The notes under the pieces are model-generated. The model saw only the letters and a program-made list of their open reading frames with translations. It had not been told where the DNA came from and made no database searches. A program made the translations under genes and the position numbers. A DNA stretch of 48,971 nucleotides from a virus: the IMG/VR virus record IMGVR_UViG_3300008464_000001, positions 1-48,971 of that record; one strand, given 5' to 3'. Shown piece after piece: positions 41,370-47,671 of the stretch (positions are counted from its first letter, which is position 1; every line of letters begins with the position of its first letter).

Positions 41370-41696
41370 TTATAGTTTTAACAGTTTTAAGTCTTCTTTA
41401 ATTAACGTTTTATAAACTTCACTTTCTAAAATCTCTTTCTCTACGTTTGCAACTTTGAAGTCGTTACGAATAAGAAAAGTGTCATTAACTTTACGAGCAA
41501 TTTCGAACTTAATTAGTATTTTCTGCCATTCGTTATAAGTTAAATATTCAACTAAACATTCGGGTAATGAAAACATAATATTATAACGAACAAAGTGACC
41601 ACCGACCGGCGATAATTTAAACCCTTTGACAACTTCTTGCCTTCGTCTTGCCTGTTCTTTTGCTAACTTCATAAACTCTTTTTTAGTTCCTAACAT
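41370..41696 (-). CDS. Unknown 108-aa protein after the second recombinase
   Basis: Starts with ATG 41696 behind GGAGG, overlapping the recombinase stop by 7 bases. Basic, helical; the middle reads RYNIMFSLPECLVEYLTYNEW. Coupling suggests a function in the same process as the recombinase, such as a directionality factor. Confidence 0.55.
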   Translation of the reverse strand: MLGTKKEFMKLAKEQARRRQEVVKGFKLSPVGGHFVRYNIMFSLPECLVEYLTYNEWQKILIKFEIARKVNDTFLIRNDFKVANVEKEILESEVYKTLIKEDLKLLKL

Positions 41697-42646
41697 ACGG
41701 CCTCCATAACACCTAACTCGGTTGTTGTTCCCGCCAACATTCTCTTTTGTCTGTCTTTCGTTAAATACTTTTCAGTAACTTCGAACTTTGCGTGCCCTAG
41801 ACGCATTTTAAGCACGGCGTTTCTAACTTCTAAACTATGCCCCGCCTTTTCCATTTGAATGTCTAACTCGTTAGCATACGTTCGTCTCATTGAATGTGGA
41901 GTAAGTTCTTCTATGTCCGTTAATTCTGTAATTGAATCAAGCCTTGAGTTTACGGCGCGAGTTGTTATTGGTGTTCCACGTTTTGCGCGGTTGCTTGTAC
42001 CAGTGAGAATGTAATCAGTTGGTAATAAATCTTTAGTTAATGAACTAAATTGTTTAATCAGTTCTTGAAGACGGTAGAAAATGCTTGCACTAATTGCGAT
42101 ATTTCTTGCCTTAAAGCCCTTACCAGAACGAATAAACACGTAATGGTTTTCACCTTCCTTAACTATGTCCTGTAGTTGAATCATAACAAGTTCTTCCCGA
42201 CGCGCACCGGTGTTCACTCCTAAAAAGAGAGTCAAATATAACTGTATTTCGCTTGCCGTTTTCGTTTGAAGAATAGAGAACACATTGAACATTGTTTCGC
42301 CCGAGTGTGTTGGTGTTGTCTGGTGTTCGGTATCTACGGCCACGCCCTTAACAAGTGCAAACTCGGCATTTTGAATTAAACCTCTAACACGTAAATGTGA
42401 CATAAACTTCTTTATGGCCGTAAGTTTGGCGTTAACAGTCGAAGAGGAATAGCTTTTAACTAGGTGCTTGCGGTACTCTAAGAACACTTCAAGCGTAATT
42501 GAGTTTAAGCTTCTAACGTCCCACGTTTTAGCGACATATTGACCGAATTGAATGACGTTCTGTTCGTAAGCTGCCTTAGTGTGAACATTGTCAATGCACG
42601 CAAGGAACACATTAATTTCACTGTTAAATTTCGTTATTAGTTGCAT
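41690..42646 (-). CDS. Second tyrosine recombinase (XerC/D-like)
   Basis: A 318-aa protein with an N-terminal SAM-like core-binding domain (residues 1-95), then catalytic Arg in GARREELV, His-x-x-Arg in HSMRRTYA, the LGHAKFEVTEKY segment with the Tyr nucleophile, and a short tail. Size and layout fit XerC/D-like enzymes better than an integrase. It could resolve genome multimers if the prophage is a plasmid. Good ribosome site AGGAGC. Confidence 0.9.
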   Translation of the reverse strand: MQLITKFNSEINVFLACIDNVHTKAAYEQNVIQFGQYVAKTWDVRSLNSITLEVFLEYRKHLVKSYSSSTVNAKLTAIKKFMSHLRVRGLIQNAEFALVKGVAVDTEHQTTPTHSGETMFNVFSILQTKTASEIQLYLTLFLGVNTGARREELVMIQLQDIVKEGENHYVFIRSGKGFKARNIAISASIFYRLQELIKQFSSLTKDLLPTDYILTGTSNRAKRGTPITTRAVNSRLDSITELTDIEELTPHSMRRTYANELDIQMEKAGHSLEVRNAVLKMRLGHAKFEVTEKYLTKDRQKRMLAGTTTELGVMEAVC

Positions 42647-42667
42647 GGTGTTTGCTCCTAGTTGTTA

Positions 42668-42784
42668 CTATTCTTTGTCGTTTTCTTTATGTTTGGTTAA
42701 TTCGTTACCTACGTAATGCACAATCGGTGCGCCAATCGCTAAAATTATACCACCGACGCAAATTACTATGTGTATTTTCTCCAT
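42668..42784 (-). CDS. 38-aa membrane protein
   Basis: A short frame in TAATG overlap with the gene before it: a single hydrophobic helix (IHIVICVGGIILAIGAPIVHYV), then a charged tail (KHKENDKE). Supported by the coupling and by the filled gap before the recombinase gene. Confidence 0.55.
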   Translation of the reverse strand: MEKIHIVICVGGIILAIGAPIVHYVGNELTKHKENDKE

Positions 42785-42984
42785 TACGCCGCCTTTTCGT
42801 ATTGTTCACGTTCTTTAAGTTGCCTTGCAAGTTGCTTTTCTTCGTTCTTCGCTTGTCGTTGCCACAATATCGCTTCTAGTTCTTCTTTTAATTCTTCGTA
42901 ATCGTGACCATTAACGCCTCTAGTGTAGTTTTCGCCTAATATCGCCTTAATTCGGGCAATTGGTATATGTTTAAGTGTACTCAT
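42784..42984 (-). CDS. Unknown 66-aa protein
   Basis: Started at 42984 behind AGGGG; an in-frame GTG at 42990 is possible. Charged and helical, Glu/Lys/Arg-rich C-terminus; coupled to the membrane protein. No motif. Confidence 0.5.
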   Translation of the reverse strand: MSTLKHIPIARIKAILGENYTRGVNGHDYEELKEELEAILWQRQAKNEEKQLARQLKEREQYEKAA

Positions 42985-43030
42985 TTTCACCCCTTGTATT
43001 CAATTTATGTTAGTGGTAGCCTTTAAAGAG

Positions 43031-43089
43031 AGAACTAGGGTAGCAGTCGTAAACGTTGCAATTTGTCAGACTATAGCCGCCCTAGTTCT
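43031..43089 (-). promoter_or_regulatory. 10-bp perfect inverted repeat in an operon gap
   Basis: AGAACTAGGG (43031-43040) and CCCTAGTTCT (43080-43089) pair exactly around a 39-nt loop with an inner AGTC/GACT pair. It stands in the 124-bp gap between genes 43109 and 42984 of the minus operon, without a T-run, so a processing, stabilising or attenuation stem is more likely than a terminator. Confidence 0.55.
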
Positions 43090-43108
43090 AACCCCGAATT
43101 CACGGGAA

Positions 43109-43774
43109 CTATGCCGCAAGCTTTTCTTTATATTCCTCATTTCTTAAACGGTTAACCACCTTTGCCATATATTGCATGTCTTCTTGAGTAAATTGGGACG
43201 TTGCTTCGTTCTTACGTGCATAATCCCATGTGCTTTTTATATGCTTCATTGGTGAATAGTCTTCAGGTTTGAAATATTGGTTCAATGGGTGTTGAGCATC
43301 TAGGCGGTAACTATAAGAACAATCATCGGCAAAAACCACGTTCAATTTATGTTTGTCGTAGCCCATTTCCGTGTATGTGTGAAAGTTTTCGCTTATATGT
43401 TTTCTATACTCCGCAAGTGTTTTAAATTCATGCTTTACGCATAGGTTTGTCGGCCCCTCTAGTCTTTCAAGTTCAATTCTTACAAGTCTTTCATTGAACG
43501 CCTTTTCACGTTCTGCTTTGATAGTTTCCTCACCACGTAGCATGGAATTAAAGCAATCGTTTAAAGTGTAATAGTACGAACCGGCGTGGTAATCTGTCAT
43601 AGAGTCGCTATGGTCGGTCAATCGGCGCAAGTTCAAACAATGCACATTATCGTCGCTAGTATTGAATTCAATCGTATAAATCTTATTAACACTCGTAATT
43701 GAGTATCGAGACTTTTCAAGTATTACGTTTAACTCTAGTTTTTTCGCTTTATTTAATACTGATTTCAGTTTCAT
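43109..43774 (-). CDS. Unknown 221-aa protein
   Basis: A mixed alpha/beta protein behind CGGAGTAGAT, with several Tyr/His-rich segments (YHAGSYYYTLND; DDCSYSYRLDAQHPLNQYF). No family recognised. First of a set of leftward genes that all begin with a GGAGT-type ribosome site. Confidence 0.55.
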   Translation of the reverse strand: MKLKSVLNKAKKLELNVILEKSRYSITSVNKIYTIEFNTSDDNVHCLNLRRLTDHSDSMTDYHAGSYYYTLNDCFNSMLRGEETIKAEREKAFNERLVRIELERLEGPTNLCVKHEFKTLAEYRKHISENFHTYTEMGYDKHKLNVVFADDCSYSYRLDAQHPLNQYFKPEDYSPMKHIKSTWDYARKNEATSQFTQEDMQYMAKVVNRLRNEEYKEKLAA

Positions 43775-43789
43775 ATCTACTCCGTTGAT

Positions 43790-44029
43790 CTACATATATA
43801 GTGCAATTAGTTCACGTTCTTGATCAGGCGTTAGACCGTCTAACAATGTGTTTAATTCCTTTTCGTCACTCTCTGTTAATGTGCCATGTTTTTCGTAACA
43901 AAACCCATTAGGATTAGGCGCAAGGCCGTAAGAAATTAAGTCACATACGCCGCGCTCAAGTAGTACAATAACTTCGCGTAAGTTAACGTTGGCGGTTTCT
44001 TGAAATTCTTCGTTAGTCATTCGTTTCAT
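43790..44029 (-). CDS. Unknown 79-aa protein
   Basis: Behind CGGAGTAACT. Acidic and helical; no motif recognised. Confidence 0.55.
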   Translation of the reverse strand: MKRMTNEEFQETANVNLREVIVLLERGVCDLISYGLAPNPNGFCYEKHGTLTESDEKELNTLLDGLTPDQERELIALYM

Positions 44030-44044
44030 AGTTACTCCGTAGTA

Positions 44045-44356
44045 TTAGGCAACGTCGTCGTTATCCCAATCGTTATCCATATAGTTGCAAAACTCATTAT
44101 AAATATCGTTCCAATTGTCTTCATTGATTTGGTGATAGTATTCAATTGCCATTTCGTTTTCATCATCATGTTCTTGAGAGTCGAAATCAATGCTAGGTAT
44201 GTTAGTCATGTTATAAATTGTACTCATAGACATTGCTGCGTACTTGTCAGATGCTTGCCCCTCATGGTGGTGTGATAACCAGTACCAAATTGCATAGGCC
44301 CACATAAAGGCGTCGAAATGGTCATTGATATTTGTGTGTGTTTTAGGTGTTTCCAT
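44045..44356 (-). CDS. Unknown 103-aa acidic protein
   Basis: Behind CGGAGTAAAT. Very acidic C-terminus (the last 25 residues are mostly Asp/Asn/Tyr) and a His-rich middle. No family; acidic tails of this type sometimes mimic DNA. Confidence 0.5.
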   Translation of the reverse strand: METPKTHTNINDHFDAFMWAYAIWYWLSHHHEGQASDKYAAMSMSTIYNMTNIPSIDFDSQEHDDENEMAIEYYHQINEDNWNDIYNEFCNYMDNDWDNDDVA

Positions 44357-44359
44357 TAT

Positions 44360-44701
44360 TTACTCCGCACGTTGCTTAAGATTAAATTCTAAGTATTGCT
44401 TTTCTAATTTTGCACTGTTTTTAATGTTGCCAGTGAAATATGCATAGTTGTTGTGTAAGAACACAAGCACGCCGTCGACGTCAATCATCGGGTTAATTAA
44501 ATAGTAATCAAGTTTTACAAGGTGTATATACTCTGTTTTAAGCATGTAAATTGTTACGCCGTCGACTTGATCAAGGGGAATAACTTGTTTGTTCTTTACG
44601 CCGTCTCTAAATTGAACTTTCTTAATTTGTCTTTTAGTCATAGTTATACCGGTTCGATTGTTGCGTTGTTTATCAAAGTATTCTTTAAGTTTCTTATTCA
44701 T
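44360..44701 (-). CDS. Unknown 113-aa basic protein
   Basis: Started at 44701 behind GGAGTG. Basic N-terminus, strand-rich centre (VDGVTIYMLKTEYIHLVKLDYYLI). No family recognised. Confidence 0.5.
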   Translation of the reverse strand: MNKKLKEYFDKQRNNRTGITMTKRQIKKVQFRDGVKNKQVIPLDQVDGVTIYMLKTEYIHLVKLDYYLINPMIDVDGVLVFLHNNYAYFTGNIKNSAKLEKQYLEFNLKQRAE

Positions 44702-44724
44702 AAACACTCCGTTATTAACGTTGA

Positions 44725-44901
44725 TTATTTTCTATTAACTAATGTTCTTACTTGCGCTTTGATTGATTCGGGCACTACGTAGTTACTTGACGATTGACCC
44801 ATTTTAATCTGAGTTATAATCATGTCGTTCTTTGCTTCACTTGCATTGATTACGTAGTTTGTTGCAGTGATTAGGGCGATGATTATTAGTAGGTTTTTCA
44901 T
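44725..44901 (-). CDS. 58-aa secreted small protein
   Basis: A short frame behind CGGAGCAACT. The first 20 residues form a signal peptide (MKNLLIIIALITATNYVINA, ending in a plausible Ala cleavage site), leaving a 38-residue mature peptide with a basic C-terminus. Likely exported to the periplasm or envelope. Confidence 0.6.
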   Translation of the reverse strand: MKNLLIIIALITATNYVINASEAKNDMIITQIKMGQSSSNYVVPESIKAQVRTLVNRK

Positions 44902-44957
44902 GTTAGTTGCTCCGTTGCGTGTTAGTCGTTCGTTGCGTGTTCTTATAGGTGTTGTTA

Positions 44958-45221
44958 TTAGTATGCGTTTACGTGTGAATGCTTTAAGTTATCAAGTGAG
45001 GCGTCGACATATTCAAAGGCGTTAAAATAAGCGTCGTCGCTAACCATGTCAGTTGCGTCGAATTGTATTTGCGCTTCTTTGATTACTTCGACACGTTGGT
45101 AATTTGTTACGTTAAAGTTGTGGTCAAGTTCAAATATTATAGCGTCGATCATTGTCATATATACCCCGTTGATTGCTATTCGTTGTTGCGTTGGATCAAT
45201 TGTAACACGTATCGGTTTCAT
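44958..45221 (-). CDS. Unknown 87-aa protein, first gene of the minus operon
   Basis: The long form from 45221 has no ribosome site; an internal ATG at 45158 stands behind CGGGGTA. The extra N-terminal residues read as a continuous strand (RVTIDPTQQRIAINGVYM), which favours the long form. Strand-rich; no family. Confidence 0.5.
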   Translation of the reverse strand: MKPIRVTIDPTQQRIAINGVYMTMIDAIIFELDHNFNVTNYQRVEVIKEAQIQFDATDMVSDDAYFNAFEYVDASLDNLKHSHVNAY

Positions 45222-45775
45222 AATATAAATATTTATGTGAAATAGAGACTTATTTGCGTATTTTGTGTGATTATAGGACGTTGCGTTGTGTACATATTAC
45301 AACGATTGTATGGCCGTATTACTCACTATAAAGATAGGGCAATGTAAACGGTAACGAATAGGCGCAACACCAATGGCAACGGCAACGTAAGGGCATAGCA
45401 TAGACGTGAGGGCATCAACGGGAATAGGTGGGGATAATTAGGGGGGTAACGATTATGCAATTCAATCGCATTTATTATTATGAACTCTGTTAGATTCTAT
45501 TCAGTTTCTATTACACATAATAGACATTAAGTGAAGTAGACGCAGTAAGCAAAGCCAATGCCAACAATTTCTCAACATGGGGGAGGGGGAGGGTCGCCGT
45601 CGCGTAAGTTAATATTAATCATTCCCCGCATTAATTTTTTCTTCCGCCGTATTCCGCAATTCATTCCCCACACAAAATTTTAAGGTTCCCCCTCACCGCC
45701 CTTTGCCCTCGTTTCCCCCGTTAGTGTTTTCGCTAACACTTGCTAACGTTTTTTCCGTTTAATTTTTTTTAGGCC
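45222..45775. other. Non-coding block with a strand-composition switch
   Basis: 550 bp without a gene. A TATAAT on the minus strand near 45270 could serve the leftward operon. From 45400-45600 the plus strand is G-rich (runs of GGGG and GGGGG); from 45620-45720 it is C-rich (repeated CCCC). This is the divergence point of the two largest operons and the most likely place for a replication origin, though no clear iterons are visible. Confidence 0.45.
45719..45754 (+). terminator. Possible intrinsic terminator before the class A region
   Basis: CGTTAG (45719-45724) pairs with CTAACG (45743-45748), with an alternative inner pairing GTTAG/CTAAC, followed by six T. It could insulate the class A promoter that follows from read-through. 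Confidence 0.55.
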
Positions 45776-45804
45776 TTGACGTCTCCAAGTCACCCCCATA
45801 ACTT
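45776..45804 (+). promoter_or_regulatory. Class A promoter P1, drives a non-coding RNA
   Basis: TTGACG (45776-45781), a 17-base spacer with AAGTCACCCCCA, then TAACTT (45799-45804). The C-rich block touches the -10, as in the three other class A sites. Confidence 0.6.
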
Positions 45805-45810
45805 ATTTGC

Positions 45811-45967
45811 ATTAGAGCATGTATTGGTTTTGTTTTCGTTGACGCGCGATTAACATTAACAACTCTTTATGTAGACATGCAGGCCAGAGTGGCGAACCGT
45901 AATTAAGTTCGATGAATCACTGGTAACGGGCGGGAGTATGAACGCGCAACTCTCGTCCTTTTTTTTT
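45811..45967 (+). ncRNA. Predicted ~157-nt structured RNA
   Basis: Starts about 7 bases after the P1 -10 and ends with stem CGGGAGT (45931-45937) / ACTCTCG (45949-45955) and nine T (45959-45967). Inside are a GCATGT/ACATGC closing pair, a CCAG-GTG / CACTGG arm with an inner CGAAC/GTTCG hairpin, and a small GTTGA/TTAAC hairpin. The reading frames on either strand are under 10 residues or run into the terminator, so it is most likely untranslated. No known RNA family is recognised. Confidence 0.6.
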
Positions 45968-46034
45968 CGGTGCAATACGTGCACACATAAACGCATTATT
46001 CGGTGCAAGTGTCTCTCAAGAACGATAAACGGCA

Positions 46035-46106
46035 GCACATTTAAATGTTCTTATATGTACAATTAACCCCGAAATGCACACTTAAATGTTCTTATATGTA
46101 CAATTA
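46035..46106 (+). repeat. Two 31-bp near-identical direct repeats
   Basis: Copies at 46035-46065 and 46076-46106 differ at one base, with a 41-base period. Each contains AATGTTCTT-n-TATG, the same string that forms the -10 to start-codon segment at 46130-46144. They precede the class A gene at 46142. They may be duplicated, decayed promoter ends or binding sites for a shared regulator. Confidence 0.75.
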
Positions 46107-46135
46107 TTGCCAATTCCAATTCACCCGCATAATGT
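46107..46135 (+). promoter_or_regulatory. Class A promoter P4, leaderless start
   Basis: TTGCCA (46107-46112), a 17-base spacer with TTCACCCGCA, then TAATGT (46130-46135), six bases and ATG at 46142. Confidence 0.6.
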
Positions 46136-46141
46136 TCTTGT

Positions 46142-46435
46142 ATGACAAAGCAAAAGACTAAAACTATTCCCTATGGCGGTAAACGAGTAAAGTTCTACGG
46201 CGCAGACCCAAGTGAAGTCAATAACAAACGTCCACGGCAAGAAGCAAAGAGACACATAAGAACAGAGTTCGACGACATGGCAGACAATAAGTTTCTCGAC
46301 ATGATTGCCGGTTTCAAAGGCAAGGACGACGAAGTTTCTCGTTGGGATAATTACGACGTGCCGACACTTGAAGAAATCATTGAAGCCGAAATCGACGACC
46401 TATGGTGCCAACGCGCACTCGACAAAGCCGCATAA
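46142..46435 (+). CDS. Unknown 97-aa protein with a leaderless start
   Basis: A basic N-terminal half and an acidic C-terminal half (residues 60-95, Glu/Asp/Trp). No ribosome site precedes the ATG, which lies exactly 6 bases past the -10 of class A promoter P4, so translation from a leaderless mRNA is inferred. Probably early expressed. No family recognised. Confidence 0.65.
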   Translation: MTKQKTKTIPYGGKRVKFYGADPSEVNNKRPRQEAKRHIRTEFDDMADNKFLDMIAGFKGKDDEVSRWDNYDVPTLEEIIEAEIDDLWCQRALDKAA

Positions 46436-46492
46436 CACTTTCCCCGTCCATTGTTCGCCCGTTTTGCACACTTTCCCCAACCATTAATGTTC

Positions 46493-46521
46493 TTGACAGT
46501 TAAAAGTCACCCCCGCATGTT
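46493..46521 (+). promoter_or_regulatory. Class A promoter P2, leaderless start
   Basis: TTGACA (46493-46498), a 17-base spacer with AAAAGTCACCCCCG, then CATGTT (46516-46521), six bases and ATG at 46528. An imperfect direct repeat with ACACTTTCCCC at 46435 and 46468 stands just upstream. Confidence 0.65.
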
Positions 46522-46527
46522 TTCTGT

Positions 46528-47175
46528 ATGGATATAATCGAAAAGGCAATTGCGTTCGCCACAGAAGCGCACGAAGGACAAGTACGAAAGTACACCGGAC
46601 TCCCGTACATTATTCACCCATTGGCAGTCGCCTCGAAAGTTGCGGAAGTAACTGACGATAAGAACATGTATTGTGCAGCAATCTTGCATGACGTAGTTGA
46701 GGACACCAAGTTTTCACTCGACGACATTAAGTATTCGTTTGGTGCCGACATAGAAGAACTCGTATTCTGGTTAACGGACATTTCGCAACCGAAGCATGGA
46801 AAACGTTCTGTACGTAAGTCAATTGACCGAGAACATATTGGACGTGCGCCGAAAGAAGCCAAGACAATTAAACTTGCCGATTTAATTCACAATACGCAAT
46901 CAATCGTTAAGCACGACGAAAGGTTTGCGAAAGTGTACATGCAAGAAAAAAGGTTACTGCTTGATGTTCTTCAGGAAGGTAACGAAGAGTTACATAAGCA
47001 GGCGTCGCACATTGTTTTTGAATACGAAATTAAACAGGCGTCGGAAAGAATTAGAATGAGTCAACAAGCAATGGCAAGCGAGCATTTTTTTAAAGTTCCG
47101 CATCGACCACGGGAATTCTTCGCCGGTAGAGGTTTTAATTTTCCAGAAGAGGCTTATCGTATTGCGGGCATTTGA
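46528..47175 (+). CDS. Small alarmone hydrolase-like HD protein (MESH1/SpoT hydrolase type)
   Basis: A 215-aa protein with the complete hydrolase set of SpoT/MESH1: YTGLPYIIHP (His30), ILHDVVEDT (His54, Asp55, Glu58, Asp59) and LADLIHNT (Asp118, Asn122), spaced as in MESH1. No synthetase, TGS or ACT domain follows, so it is a stand-alone hydrolase that would remove the 3'-pyrophosphate of ppGpp or a related nucleotide. The C-terminal 50 residues are an extra tail. Leaderless start under class A promoter P2. Confidence 0.85.
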   Translation: MDIIEKAIAFATEAHEGQVRKYTGLPYIIHPLAVASKVAEVTDDKNMYCAAILHDVVEDTKFSLDDIKYSFGADIEELVFWLTDISQPKHGKRSVRKSIDREHIGRAPKEAKTIKLADLIHNTQSIVKHDERFAKVYMQEKRLLLDVLQEGNEELHKQASHIVFEYEIKQASERIRMSQQAMASEHFFKVPHRPREFFAGRGFNFPEEAYRIAGI

Positions 47176-47200
47176 CAATTAAAAGTCGCACGCCTACGTT
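47172..47200 (+). promoter_or_regulatory. Class A promoter P3, drives a non-coding RNA
   Basis: TTGACA (47172-47177), overlapping the hydrolase stop, a 17-base spacer with AAAAGTCGCACGCC, then TACGTT (47195-47200). The A at +7 (47207) is the likely start. Confidence 0.55.
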
Positions 47201-47206
47201 TTATTA

Positions 47207-47418
47207 AAGACTAGGAAGCCGGTATTAGCCATATCAAAAAGGGCGATGACATAGCCTGCTAACTCAGGTCTAGGCGATAACGAACTACCCCCTACAACTC
47301 GCGCCCTAAGAAGAATGTAAAATGGGACGGAAGTAAACCGACAAAAATAAACATTATGCCGCACAAGGTGTTTAGACCCTTTAAGTCTTCGAACTTATAA
47401 ATCGAGTGCGGCATTTTT
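47207..47418 (+). ncRNA. Predicted ~212-nt structured RNA upstream of tRNA-Asp
   Basis: Bounded by class A promoter P3 and a 9-bp stem ATGCCGCAC (47356-47364) / GTGCGGCAT (47406-47414) with a T-run. Inside that stem two small hairpins (GGT-gtttag-ACC and TAAGT-cttcga-ACTTA) form a three-way junction resembling a shortened tRNA. Upstream there are GGGCG/CGCCC, CCTG-CTAACT-CAGG and CGG-aagtaaa-CCG pairings. The frames are all shorter than 15 codons. The class is unknown. Confidence 0.6.
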
Positions 47419-47426
47419 AAATTCAC

Positions 47427-47503
47427 GGTGCTATAGTCTAGTAGGTTATGACGTCGCCCTGTCACGGCGAAGATCACGTGTTCGAATCACGTTAGCACCG
47501 CCA
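47427..47503 (+). tRNA. tRNA-Asp (anticodon GTC), CCA encoded
   Basis: Acceptor GGTGCTA/TAGCACC, D-arm region GTCTAGTAGGTTATGAC, anticodon stem TCGCC/GGCGA with loop CTGTCAC giving GTC, T-stem ACGTG/CACGT with loop TTCGAAT, discriminator G and encoded CCA. GAC codons are frequent in the window's genes, so the tRNA may support translation. It starts 9 bases after the T-run of the preceding RNA. Confidence 0.95.
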
Positions 47504-47671
47504 TAAAAGAACCTACCTCTAGTACATATAAACCATATATTAACAACTTGTGTTAGCTTTGTTTGTAAAAGTTACCCGTTTCTTAAACATAATCAATCTT
47601 ACCTTTAACACTGACAATACTTAATGTATGTTTTCGACCTGTATACACAAATCTTATTATAGGTAACAAGT

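Noticed and set aside
45856-46038. 60-aa frame on the minus strand
   Set aside because: It covers the predicted structured RNA and its terminator in antisense, has no ribosome site and reads as a low-complexity shadow.
46035-46106. CRISPR array
   Set aside because: Only two copies with a 10-base gap; no spacers and no cas genes. No CRISPR array is seen elsewhere.
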